From Pseudomonadota bacterium (GTDB taxonomy: Bacteria; Pseudomonadota; Gammaproteobacteria; Burkholderiales; JABEVD01), in assembly GCA_021848825.1 (NCBI GenBank), contig JAJZTQ010000003.1, positions 62,001-126,000 on the forward strand: 64,000 nucleotides of DNA, in the 5' to 3' direction. Positions 7,949 through 15,130 of the stretch are shown here, piece after piece. The position numbers were made by a program, and so were the translations under genes. The notes under the pieces are model-generated. The model had not been told where the DNA came from. It was given only the letters and a program-made list of their open reading frames with translations, and searched no databases. The first letter of the stretch is position 1; each line of letters opens with the position of its first letter.

Positions 7949-9412
7949 TTAAAAATTATAGGTTGCGCCGAATGTGATGCGATTTCCTATGGATCCGGCA
8001 ATGATCCCTGCATCGATCAGCTGCGTATGCGCATTGGCAACAATCGCGGCAGGCTCCGACAGGTAAGACGTCGGATTCGCCACGCTGGCCTTCCTGACTT
8101 CATAGTTGACCATGAATCTCAGATTCTTGCTGTAGAAATACTGTGCGCCGTAGGTCACAGTAGAGAAAAGCCGCTCGTCATAGGCCGAATTCTTCAGCTT
8201 GTCGAGATAGTCATAGCGCCAGTCCGCTTCCCATTTGTCCAGGAACCGGTATCCGACGTCGAGGTAATAGCCGTCTGCCGTGTTGGACGAGGCAAGCGCC
8301 ATCTGGTCGACAGGTTCGAATGCAGGCGCGCCGATGTCGAGGAAGGGGGCGACAACGCCATAATAGATCATGCCGGCTGCCTTGATGTATTCGCCGCCCA
8401 CCCTGAGGCCGTTCCTGCTGTATCTCGCGCCCACGCCTTCACGTATGCGGCTGTAATTGGTGCCGTCGTAATTCCGCTGTCCTACCTGGCGCCAGACATA
8501 GGCTGAAGCATCCTGGCGGAAGGGACCTGACCCTCCGAATACGTAGGACGCCTGGAGGCGGCCGGATACGTCGTAATTGCCGTTGTTCGCAAACTGCAGG
8601 CCGTTTCCGTCACTCACCATCAAGGCATAGGAATATTCCCAATTGCCCTTGTTGATCCAGTCATAGGCCTCCACACCCATGTCCCTGAATGCGCCAACCG
8701 GCTTGTTGTTGAGTGCGGCCATGCAGTGTCCAGGAGTCGCGCAGGTCAGGTTGTTCGCGCCGCCGGCGAGACCGGCAAGGGTCACCTGGGTCATCGGTAC
8801 GCCGAAAAGCGGCACTTCGGGACGGCCGCTGTAATAGGGGCTGACGAAGCGCTCATTCAGGAGTTGATCCGAAACGTTGGTGAGGTTGGCGAAATTCATC
8901 TGGGGCTCGCCCTGCATCGCCTCTTCGCCAAGCGGAAGCCTTCCCAGACCCACCCTGACCCTCGTTACGGGGAGGTTGAAGGTGATGGTCGCATCGGTAA
9001 ACGCGGGGGCATACCTGAAAGAATCGGGGCTCTGCTTGACCACCGTGATGCCGTTGTAGCCCAGTTCGGCAAGCAGGAAATAATTGATCTTGCCGTTCGT
9101 TCCTGGCATGAGTCCTCGCAATCCAGGCCTTGCCCTGAAGATCTGGACTGCATTCTGGTGAGAGAAGTCGGGTCCGACCAGGTTGTTGAGCGAATCCTGT
9201 CCGTTGTAGTTTGTCAGCTGAGGATTTGGCGCCTTGATGCCTTCTACGGCAGCGCCTTCGTTGTGAACGAGTTGAGGCTGAACGAATCCCCAGAAATGGG
9301 CTGTATCGGTCGAACCTTGCGGTTCGTTGTTTTCCAGCTGCAGCCAGTTGACCGCATAGGAAGTCTGACTGAAAGCAGAAAGCATTGCGGCAGCGATGAT
9401 ACCCCTTTTCAT
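7949..9412 (-). CDS. Outer-membrane porin
   Basis: A 487-residue protein with a signal peptide (cleavage after SYA, about residue 20) and a long series of amphipathic beta strands, ending in an aromatic residue (ITFGATYNF), the outer-membrane insertion signal. It resembles phosphate-selective-porin-like (O/P type) channels. Its place inside the sox locus suggests uptake of thiosulfate or another sulfur anion, but this is inference. AGGAGG lies upstream of the ATG at 9412. The 222 bp upstream (9413-9634) is AT-rich and may hold a separate promoter; I could not pick out a convincing -35/-10 pair there. Confidence 0.85.
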   Translation of the reverse strand: MKRGIIAAAMLSAFSQTSYAVNWLQLENNEPQGSTDTAHFWGFVQPQLVHNEGAAVEGIKAPNPQLTNYNGQDSLNNLVGPDFSHQNAVQIFRARPGLRGLMPGTNGKINYFLLAELGYNGITVVKQSPDSFRYAPAFTDATITFNLPVTRVRVGLGRLPLGEEAMQGEPQMNFANLTNVSDQLLNERFVSPYYSGRPEVPLFGVPMTQVTLAGLAGGANNLTCATPGHCMAALNNKPVGAFRDMGVEAYDWINKGNWEYSYALMVSDGNGLQFANNGNYDVSGRLQASYVFGGSGPFRQDASAYVWRQVGQRNYDGTNYSRIREGVGARYSRNGLRVGGEYIKAAGMIYYGVVAPFLDIGAPAFEPVDQMALASSNTADGYYLDVGYRFLDKWEADWRYDYLDKLKNSAYDERLFSTVTYGAQYFYSKNLRFMVNYEVRKASVANPTSYLSEPAAIVANAHTQLIDAGIIAGSIGNRITFGATYNF

Positions 9413-9634
9413 AAAACCCTCCTTTTTGTCGATTTAAACTGAATCGTCTTCTATTTCATCGTCCCATGCGCATGAAAGCGCAATGGTCCTATCTCTAATT
9501 AAAATCAGTATGGTTATTGGATCGATCGATCATTAAACTCAATTTCATGATCACAAGGCTATAGTCATAACGGGTTATGAGACATACTCCGTTCGGCGTA
9601 GCCCTTTCTTAATATTTTTCACTGATCTTGTCCG

Positions 9635-10147
9635 TCATTTTGTCTTCGATTCCGGCATGAATATCGGGACAATGAGGTTGTATCCCATGGATTCGTAATG
9701 TGCTATCGTCGGATAGGCGCCTGAATTCACGACGGCGGGATTCTTTTCATCGAGCCCAATCATGTCGGCTGGCTTGAGGCCGACGCTGTGAACGGAATTG
9801 CCGCAGAATTCGACCTTCACGCCTCTTTTCGCGAAATCGGCCCACTGGTCGACGATGCCCTGATGATCGAGGTAGTTCTTTTTTGCGAACATGGCCACGA
9901 AAGGTCCCTCTATGACGACGGCAAGCTGGGCGCCAGGATGCTCGAGAATGCGCGTTACGACCATCGTGCCGTATTTGATCGCATTGACGTCTTTAGCCTT
10001 CAGATCCATGATGATCTTGAGGTCGCTGAACCGGACGGCGGTATGGTCTACTGCCGTTCCTCCGGGAGCGAAGGAATCATCCTCTGCGCTCGCCTGAAGG
10101 GCGAAGCCGAGAAATGCGATCAGGATCAGTTTCAGAATGTATTTCAT
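9635..10147 (-). CDS. Secreted DsrE-like protein (first in sox locus)
   Basis: A 170-residue protein with a signal peptide (cleavage after ASA, about residue 21) and a DsrE-like domain. It shows SDLKIIMDL, ALEHPG-like HPGAQLAVVIEG, then RGVKVEFCGNSV carrying the conserved cysteine and YPTIAHYESMGYNLIVP at the end. It lies 29 bp downstream of soxB and is probably in the same transcript. A role in carrying or sensing periplasmic sulfane sulfur is inferred from the fold and the place. The start at 10147 is chosen for AAGGGG at the right spacing and for the signal peptide. Confidence 0.8.
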   Translation of the reverse strand: MKYILKLILIAFLGFALQASAEDDSFAPGGTAVDHTAVRFSDLKIIMDLKAKDVNAIKYGTMVVTRILEHPGAQLAVVIEGPFVAMFAKKNYLDHQGIVDQWADFAKRGVKVEFCGNSVHSVGLKPADMIGLDEKNPAVVNSGAYPTIAHYESMGYNLIVPIFMPESKTK

Positions 10148-10176
10148 GTTTGCCCCTTCTCTGGTTGATTGAATCT

Positions 10177-11880
10177 TCATGCGATGCCCTGGTTCCCTTC
10201 CACGCCGACCAGCCTGGGCAGATTGAGTTTCCTCGGGGTGATGACTTTCTTGTCCCTGAGGTAGGCGGAAACCACTTCCCATATCGGCTCGCCTTTCACG
10301 CCTTCCGCTATGGGCGCCCAGCCGGCTATCCTGTATTTCTTTCCCGCTTCCAGCGGTTTTCCGTTCAGCATCAGGTTGTTTATTCTTTTTCCGAAACCCT
10401 GCGAAAGATCGCAGGTATAGGTAACCCCGCCCACTCTGACCATGTCCCCTCCCTGCTGCTTGTAGGGGTCCGGATTGAAAAGATTGTCCAGCACGTCTTC
10501 CAGTATGTCCTTGACGGTCTGTCCGGTCATCTCCGTCACCGTGGTCTGGGGGTAGGTTATTGCAGTCTGGTCCATCAGGTGCTCCATGGTGATGTCTTCA
10601 CCGGGGAGCAGCGTGGTGCCCCATCTGAATCCTGGGGAGAAGGCGGCATCCGCCCCTTTCGTTTCGATCAGCGCATCGAGGATCAGCTGGTCGAAAGTGC
10701 CATTGAAATTCCCTCGCCTGTAGAGCAGCCCTTCGGTGACGGCGAGCTTCTCGGAAAGCTTGTCTTCATACGGGGCGCGCACCTTCCTGATGAGCGCGCT
10801 CATTTCCGGGTCGGGTGCGAGCAGATTCGAGAATACCGGGAGGAGCTTGTAGTTGTAGCCTGCGATCCTGCCTTTCCTGACGTCGAGATCAAGCACGCCG
10901 AGGAATTTTCCGTTCGATCCCGCATTGGTCACGAGCGTCTGTCCGCCTGGATTCTTGACGATGGATGGTTGAGGGACGCCATCGTGGGTATGCCCGCCGA
11001 GAATGGCATCTATCCCCCTTATTCTTCCCGCCATCTTGAGGTCTGCATCCATGCCGTTGTGGGACAATACCACGACGACTGCAGCGCCCTTGGCTCTCGC
11101 CTCGTCCACAGTCTGCTGCATGCTGTCTTCGTGGATGCCGAAAGTCCAGTCAGGCGTCATGTATTTCGGATTTGCAACGGGCGTATAGGGAAAAGCCTGG
11201 CCGATGATCGCCACCGGCACGCCATTGATCTCTTTGATCACATAATGCTCGAACACGGGGTCGCCGAAATCGGCAGTCTGGATGTTCTGGGCGAGGAAAT
11301 CTATTTTCCCCTTGAAATCGTTGTCGACGACATGCTTCACTCTATCCGCGCCGAACGTGAATTCCCAATGCCCGGTCATGACGTCCACACCCAGCAGCTT
11401 GCAGGCATCGACCATGTCCTGGCCTTTGGTCCAGAGCGAAGTGGCTGAACCCTGCCATGAATCGCCCCCGTCGAGCAGCAGGGAGCCCGGCCTGCTTGCC
11501 CTGATTTTCTTGACCAGGGTGGCGAGATGGGCGAATCCGCCGACCTTGCCATAGGTCCTTGCGGCATGCTCGAAATCGAGATAGGTGAAGGCGTAGGCGT
11601 CCGCGCTGCCGGGAGGGATGCCGAATGCCTTCAAGAGATGCTCCCCTACCAGATGGGGGGGCTTGTTCTTGCCGCTTCCAACGCCGATGTTGACATTGGG
11701 CTCCCTGAAATAGATCGGCATCAGCTGGGCATGACAGTCCGTCATGTGCAGCAGGGAGACATTTCCGAAGGGCGGGAGATCGTAATGGTCCGATGCAAAA
11801 ACCGATCGGCTGTCGAGAGCGAGCCCTGAGGCTGCCGCCATTGCGAGGAGCTGCAGGAATTCTCTGCGGTTCATTGACAT
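10177..11880 (-). CDS. soxB: Thiosulfohydrolase SoxB
   Basis: Periplasmic dimanganese hydrolase that releases sulfate from the thiosulfate-derived group bound to SoxY. The 567-residue protein starts with a twin-arginine signal (NRREFLQLLAMAAAS). It has the 5'-nucleotidase-family metal motifs: HMTDCHAQ near residue 45, LLLDGGDSW near 136, TGHWEFTFG near 170 and GGHTHDG near 300, and ends with the usual C-terminal domain. The length is that of SoxB. The GGAAG at -10 supports the ATG at 11880. It starts 3 bp after the soxA stop. Confidence 0.96.
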   Translation of the reverse strand: MSMNRREFLQLLAMAAASGLALDSRSVFASDHYDLPPFGNVSLLHMTDCHAQLMPIYFREPNVNIGVGSGKNKPPHLVGEHLLKAFGIPPGSADAYAFTYLDFEHAARTYGKVGGFAHLATLVKKIRASRPGSLLLDGGDSWQGSATSLWTKGQDMVDACKLLGVDVMTGHWEFTFGADRVKHVVDNDFKGKIDFLAQNIQTADFGDPVFEHYVIKEINGVPVAIIGQAFPYTPVANPKYMTPDWTFGIHEDSMQQTVDEARAKGAAVVVVLSHNGMDADLKMAGRIRGIDAILGGHTHDGVPQPSIVKNPGGQTLVTNAGSNGKFLGVLDLDVRKGRIAGYNYKLLPVFSNLLAPDPEMSALIRKVRAPYEDKLSEKLAVTEGLLYRRGNFNGTFDQLILDALIETKGADAAFSPGFRWGTTLLPGEDITMEHLMDQTAITYPQTTVTEMTGQTVKDILEDVLDNLFNPDPYKQQGGDMVRVGGVTYTCDLSQGFGKRINNLMLNGKPLEAGKKYRIAGWAPIAEGVKGEPIWEVVSAYLRDKKVITPRKLNLPRLVGVEGNQGIA

Positions 11881-11883
11881 GGT

Positions 11884-12693
11884 TTACTTCCTGAAGACGG
11901 GGGTCTGCATCGGCAGGCCGTTGCTCATGTAGGTCATGAAATATTCGAGATCGTTTGATTCCCGGCTGTTGAGTTCCGGCGGCTTCGCGCCCATGTTCCT
12001 GGCGCATTGACGAATCCGCCCCTGGAGCGTCGTCAATTCAGTGCCGTCTATGAACTCGGGATAATGGCTGGCCTGACCGATCAGCATCGATATTTTTTCG
12101 TCATTGATGGTCTTGCCCACATTGTCGACATGGCAGCTTGAGCAGGCATATTTTCCGTGCTTTTCATAGTAATAGCGCTTGCCATCGAGATAGGCCGAAA
12201 GCGCTCCTTTTCCTTCGACCTTGACATCGACTTTTGCTCCGTCGGACAGGCTTTTCGCATAGGAAGTGACGAGCCCCATCTCCCTTCCTCCGTAGGAAAG
12301 GGCCTTCTCGCCGTTTGCCTCGCGGCAGGCATCGATCGCATTCTCGAAAGTCACGACGCGATGAAGCTTTTCGTCGTAATAGGGATAATTCGCTGCGATT
12401 CCTTTGCCGCCGTTGTCGAAGCAGGATGAATATGTCTTTCCGTTCCCGAAGGGTTTTTCCCAGAGCTTCTTCCCCTCGTCCAGATCGACGGAGAAGGGGG
12501 GGAAGGACATGATGTCGTCGTACTGGCTTTTTGCTGCAGCATCCATCGAAAAGGTGCCGAGCACGTAATCTTCGAACCTGATTTTCGGAAGCGCCTGCCT
12601 GTATTGGTCGAGCAGGGAAGCCCTGTCTTCGACGGGACCGGCGTGGGCTGCAGAAACAGAAAAAAGGATGGCTGCGAGGAGTGCCTTTTTCAT
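11884..12693 (-). CDS. soxA: L-cysteine S-thiosulfotransferase subunit SoxA (monohaem type)
   Basis: SoxA couples thiosulfate oxidatively to the SoxY cysteine, normally with SoxX. The 269-residue protein has a signal peptide ending AHA and a single CSSCH haem site at about residue 180. The N-terminal domain keeps the SoxA fold (YSSCFDNGGKG, VVTFENAIDACREANGEK) but has no CxxCH, so this is the one-haem form. The active cysteine is in RIRQCARN. The C-terminus FMTYMSNGLPMQTP is typical. It starts 2 bp after the soxZ stop. Confidence 0.93.
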   Translation of the reverse strand: MKKALLAAILFSVSAAHAGPVEDRASLLDQYRQALPKIRFEDYVLGTFSMDAAAKSQYDDIMSFPPFSVDLDEGKKLWEKPFGNGKTYSSCFDNGGKGIAANYPYYDEKLHRVVTFENAIDACREANGEKALSYGGREMGLVTSYAKSLSDGAKVDVKVEGKGALSAYLDGKRYYYEKHGKYACSSCHVDNVGKTINDEKISMLIGQASHYPEFIDGTELTTLQGRIRQCARNMGAKPPELNSRESNDLEYFMTYMSNGLPMQTPVFRK

Positions 12694-12695
12694 TG

Positions 12696-13010
12696 TCAGG
12701 AGATGACGACTTCGCCGGAGAAATTGGTGCCGAGATTGTCGACTGCGCTCACTGCGATCTTGTCCCCGGATTTGGCGCCCTTCACCTTGAAATTGAAATA
12801 AGGATTCTTCGAAACCCCGACGCCCCACTGCATTTCGAGGACGGTCTTGCCGTTCAGGGTTGCGGAAACCAGGTCGATGAAATGGGCCGGGATGATTTTT
12901 CCCGTGTCCTTGTCCTTTCTCAGTCCCGTCTCCATGATATGCTTGATCAGCACCTTCACATCGGCAACGTCTCCCTGCATCGTCGCCCGCATTTTCATTG
13001 AATTGTCCAT
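12696..13010 (-). CDS. soxZ: Sulfur carrier complex subunit SoxZ
   Basis: SoxZ is the immunoglobulin-like partner of SoxY in the SoxYZ carrier. The 104-residue protein has no signal peptide, as usual for SoxZ, which is co-exported with SoxY. It contains KVLIKHIMETGLRKDKDTGKIIPAHFI-type sequence and ends NLGTNFSGEVVIS. GGAG is about 9 bases before the ATG at 13010. It lies between soxY (15-bp gap) and soxA (2-bp gap). Confidence 0.95.
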   Translation of the reverse strand: MDNSMKMRATMQGDVADVKVLIKHIMETGLRKDKDTGKIIPAHFIDLVSATLNGKTVLEMQWGVGVSKNPYFNFKVKGAKSGDKIAVSAVDNLGTNFSGEVVIS

Positions 13011-13025
13011 TCGATTCTCCGATTC

Positions 13026-13487
13026 TCAGCCGCCGCAGCCGCCCAAGGTGACCTTGACTTCCTTGTTGGTCATGTAGTTTTTTCCGCCCGCTTTCACGGC
13101 AACCCGCACGATACAGGTTTTTGCCATCTTGATGTGCGTTGCCAGGAAGGGTTCCGCACCATTCGAGAAGGTGAAATCTGCAACGAGGGGATTGGGATTC
13201 TTTTCCGAGAAGAATGCCATGGAAACGGTGTCCGGGATGTTGCTCGTCGCCTCCACCGGGACGATCGCCCCGTCTTCGGCGATGTCAGGGACCTTGAGCA
13301 GAATGTCCGGGCTTTCCACGGCATTGCCGTATCCGGCAGCCTGCATGGCATCCTCCAGGGTTTTTGCCGAAAAGGCTGTTTTGTTCCATGTCGCTGCAAA
13401 AGCGGCAATGGGGTCGAGAAGGCCGGCCGACAACAGGGCTGCCAGCGCTCCGGCGCCTTTCAGGAAGGCTCTGCGCATTTGATTCAT
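13026..13487 (-). CDS. soxY: Sulfur carrier subunit SoxY
   Basis: SoxY carries Sox pathway intermediates on a C-terminal swinging-arm cysteine. The 153-residue protein ends exactly GGCGG, with Cys151 as the carrier residue. The N-terminus MNQMRRAFLKGAGALAALLS looks like a twin-arginine-type signal, which exports the SoxYZ dimer. I chose the ATG at 13487 because AGAAAGG precedes it and the signal starts there. It is the first gene of the sox operon and is divergent from an ECF sigma gene; a candidate ECF promoter lies 58-83 bp upstream of its start. Confidence 0.95.
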   Translation of the reverse strand: MNQMRRAFLKGAGALAALLSAGLLDPIAAFAATWNKTAFSAKTLEDAMQAAGYGNAVESPDILLKVPDIAEDGAIVPVEATSNIPDTVSMAFFSEKNPNPLVADFTFSNGAEPFLATHIKMAKTCIVRVAVKAGGKNYMTNKEVKVTLGGCGG

Positions 13488-13544
13488 CTGAAACCTTTCT
13501 AGTCTGAATTGTTCAGGATTTTTCGATTCTCCCGATGCCATTAT

Positions 13545-13570
13545 GACGCAGGATGGGCGAGATTTATTCC
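13545..13570 (-). promoter_or_regulatory. Candidate ECF-type promoter for soxYZAB
   Basis: Read on the minus strand, GGAATAA begins at 13570, followed by 13 bases and TGCGTC ending at 13545. A GGAA-type -35 and CGTC-type -10 with 16 bp between GGAATA and CGTC is the usual ECF promoter layout. Transcription would start near 13537, giving a leader of about 50 nt before soxY. The same motif lies in front of the adjacent ECF sigma gene. Confidence 0.65.
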
Positions 13571-13609
13571 AAAAATATTTCAAAAATGTTTCTCCGACCT
13601 GAATAAGAT

Positions 13610-13635
13610 GGAATAATCCAGTGTCGACATGCGTC
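13610..13635 (+). promoter_or_regulatory. Candidate ECF-type autoregulatory promoter
   Basis: On the plus strand GGAATAA (13610-13616), 13 bases, and TGCGTC (13630-13635) repeat the motif found before soxY, with identical spacing. The start would be near 13643 and the leader about 85 nt. This suggests the sigma factor transcribes its own gene, as most ECF factors do. Confidence 0.65.
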
Positions 13636-13705
13636 TATACGAAAAACATATTGATGAATGCCACGGAGGGCGGGTCTTGAAGAATGAACGGGTTGATGGA
13701 TCGTC

Positions 13706-13719
13706 GGACCCCGGGGTCC
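13706..13719. promoter_or_regulatory. Perfect 14-bp palindrome just upstream of the ECF sigma start
   Basis: GGACCCCGGGGTCC is a perfect GC-only-armed palindrome ending 7 bases before the sigma ATG at 13727. No strong Shine-Dalgarno is present other than AGG beside it. In RNA it could pair near the ribosome binding site; in DNA it could be a protein site. Confidence 0.5.
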
Positions 13720-13726
13720 AGGTCCG

Positions 13727-14278
13727 ATGAAAATATTGTCGCTGCTTTGCCGTACCGACCTGCAGAGTCAGCTCGAGAAGATACGCCCCAAGCTTTACCG
13801 GGTGGCCTATTCCTGGAGCCACAACGCTGCGCTTGCCGATGATCTTGTCCAGGAGACGATGATCAAGGCGCTGCAGAATTCAGGTCAGCTCAGGAACCCG
13901 GATTCGCTCAACGGCTGGCTTTTCACCATATTGGCGAATTGCTGGCGGGATTATTTTCGGCAGCACAGGGAAATGGAAGATATAGAGGAACTCGAGGATT
14001 ACCGCTGCGTCGACGAGTTCACGCCTGAAGACGGGCATGCGCAGTCCCAACTCGTCAGCCGGGTGAGGCATGCCGTATCCAGGCTTCCGCTCGGGCAGCG
14101 CCAGGTGTTGACGCTGGTCGACCTCGAGGAGTTTTCCTATGTCGAGGTTTCCGGCATCCTCGACATTCCGGTAGGAACAGTGATGAGCCGCTTGTGCAGG
14201 GCGCGAAAGGCATTGAAGAGCATGCTGTACGAACTCGCGCCAACGACGGCGAAAGTCAGTCACATTCGGAGGATTTGA
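13727..14278 (+). CDS. ECF RNA polymerase sigma factor, sox-linked
   Basis: A 183-residue sigma-70-family factor of the extracytoplasmic-function type. Region 2 runs through AALADDLVQETMIKALQN at about 35-52 and WLFTILANCWRDYFRQ at about 64-80. Region 4 is LPLGQRQVLTLVDLEEFSYVEVSGIL and IPVGTVMSRLCRARKALK at about 123-164. There is no region 1.1 or 3. One base separates its stop from the next gene, an anti-sigma factor, so the two are translationally coupled. It is divergent from soxYZAB, and matching ECF-type promoter motifs lie on both sides. Regulation of sulfur oxidation is inferred. Confidence 0.9.
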   Translation: MKILSLLCRTDLQSQLEKIRPKLYRVAYSWSHNAALADDLVQETMIKALQNSGQLRNPDSLNGWLFTILANCWRDYFRQHREMEDIEELEDYRCVDEFTPEDGHAQSQLVSRVRHAVSRLPLGQRQVLTLVDLEEFSYVEVSGILDIPVGTVMSRLCRARKALKSMLYELAPTTAKVSHIRRI

Positions 14279-14279
14279 G

Positions 14280-14999
14280 ATGTCAAAGATTTCTGACGAA
14301 TATCTGAATGCGTTTGTAGACAATCAGCTCGATGCCGAAGAAAAAGGTCTGGCATTCGACGCCATAGGTAAGGATGATGCGCTGAGAGGCGCCGTATGCG
14401 AAGTGCGAGAGTTGAAGGAAATGGTGAGGCATGCCTATCAGGATCCGCCTGGCTACAGGCGGTTGAGAGAAAAATGGCGTTCGCGTATCCAGCTTCAATC
14501 CCTAGCGGCCTGCCTGATGCTCTTGATGGTGGGCGGGCTGTCCGGCTGGCTCGTCTCGACGATTTCAGAATCGGGAACCGGTCGTGAGCTCGGCCACCTC
14601 TTCCAGGCCATATCGCGCAGCGACAGGGGCTCGGAACCGAGCAAGATCATGATCTATGTCGGCAATGCCAATCCCGTGAGGCTGCGGGCCGCACTCGACG
14701 AGTCCGAGAACCTGCTCGAAGATTACAGGCGCGACAATCAGAAGCTTAGGCTCGAAATCATCGCCAACGATAGCGGCGTGGATCTGCTGCGCGCCGGGGT
14801 GTCGCGCTATGCCGGCCGCATTGCCATGATGCAGGCAAGATATCCGAACCTCAGCCTCGTCGCCTGCACCCAGACGCTCAACAAGCTGCAGAGGCGGGGG
14901 GTTGCAGTCCGTCTTCTGCCCAATATCAAGACCGTCACTTCCGCGGCCGATGAAATCAGGAAGCGCCTGAAGGAGGGATGGGATTACGTCAGGGTTTGA
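14280..14999 (+). CDS. Membrane anti-sigma factor with C-terminal DsrE-like domain
   Basis: A 239-residue protein in three parts. Residues 1-65 resemble the helical anti-sigma domain (ISDEYLNAFVDNQLDAEE near the start). Residues 71-95 are one hydrophobic membrane helix. Residues 121-239 read as a DsrE/DsrF-like domain of the COG1416 type: KIMIYVGNANP, then LEIIANDSGVDLL, then NLSLVACTQTLNKL with Cys196 at the family's conserved cysteine, and EIRKRLKEGWDYVRV at the end. The N-terminus would be cytoplasmic and the DsrE domain periplasmic. I infer a sensor that holds or frees the sigma factor according to sulfane sulfur on Cys196. There is no zinc-binding HxxxCxxC motif. Confidence 0.8.
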   Translation: MSKISDEYLNAFVDNQLDAEEKGLAFDAIGKDDALRGAVCEVRELKEMVRHAYQDPPGYRRLREKWRSRIQLQSLAACLMLLMVGGLSGWLVSTISESGTGRELGHLFQAISRSDRGSEPSKIMIYVGNANPVRLRAALDESENLLEDYRRDNQKLRLEIIANDSGVDLLRAGVSRYAGRIAMMQARYPNLSLVACTQTLNKLQRRGVAVRLLPNIKTVTSAADEIRKRLKEGWDYVRV

Positions 15000-15038
15000 T
15001 TCCCCTGCCTCACCATCCCCGTCTCGAAATATCCGACT

Positions 15039-15052
15039 AACCCGATCGGGTT
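15039..15052. promoter_or_regulatory. Perfect 14-bp palindrome upstream of trpD2
   Basis: AACCCGATCGGGTT is self-complementary and lies about 80 bp before the trpD2 start. There is no T run directly after it, so it is a poor terminator; a regulator site for the following gene or the end of the anti-sigma transcript are both possible. Confidence 0.35.
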
Positions 15053-15130
15053 GGACCACAAGCGTCATTTTTTTGATAATCTATGATCTGATTGCGGAAA
15101 GCATTCCGCGTTGAATTGAGAGAGATCAAA

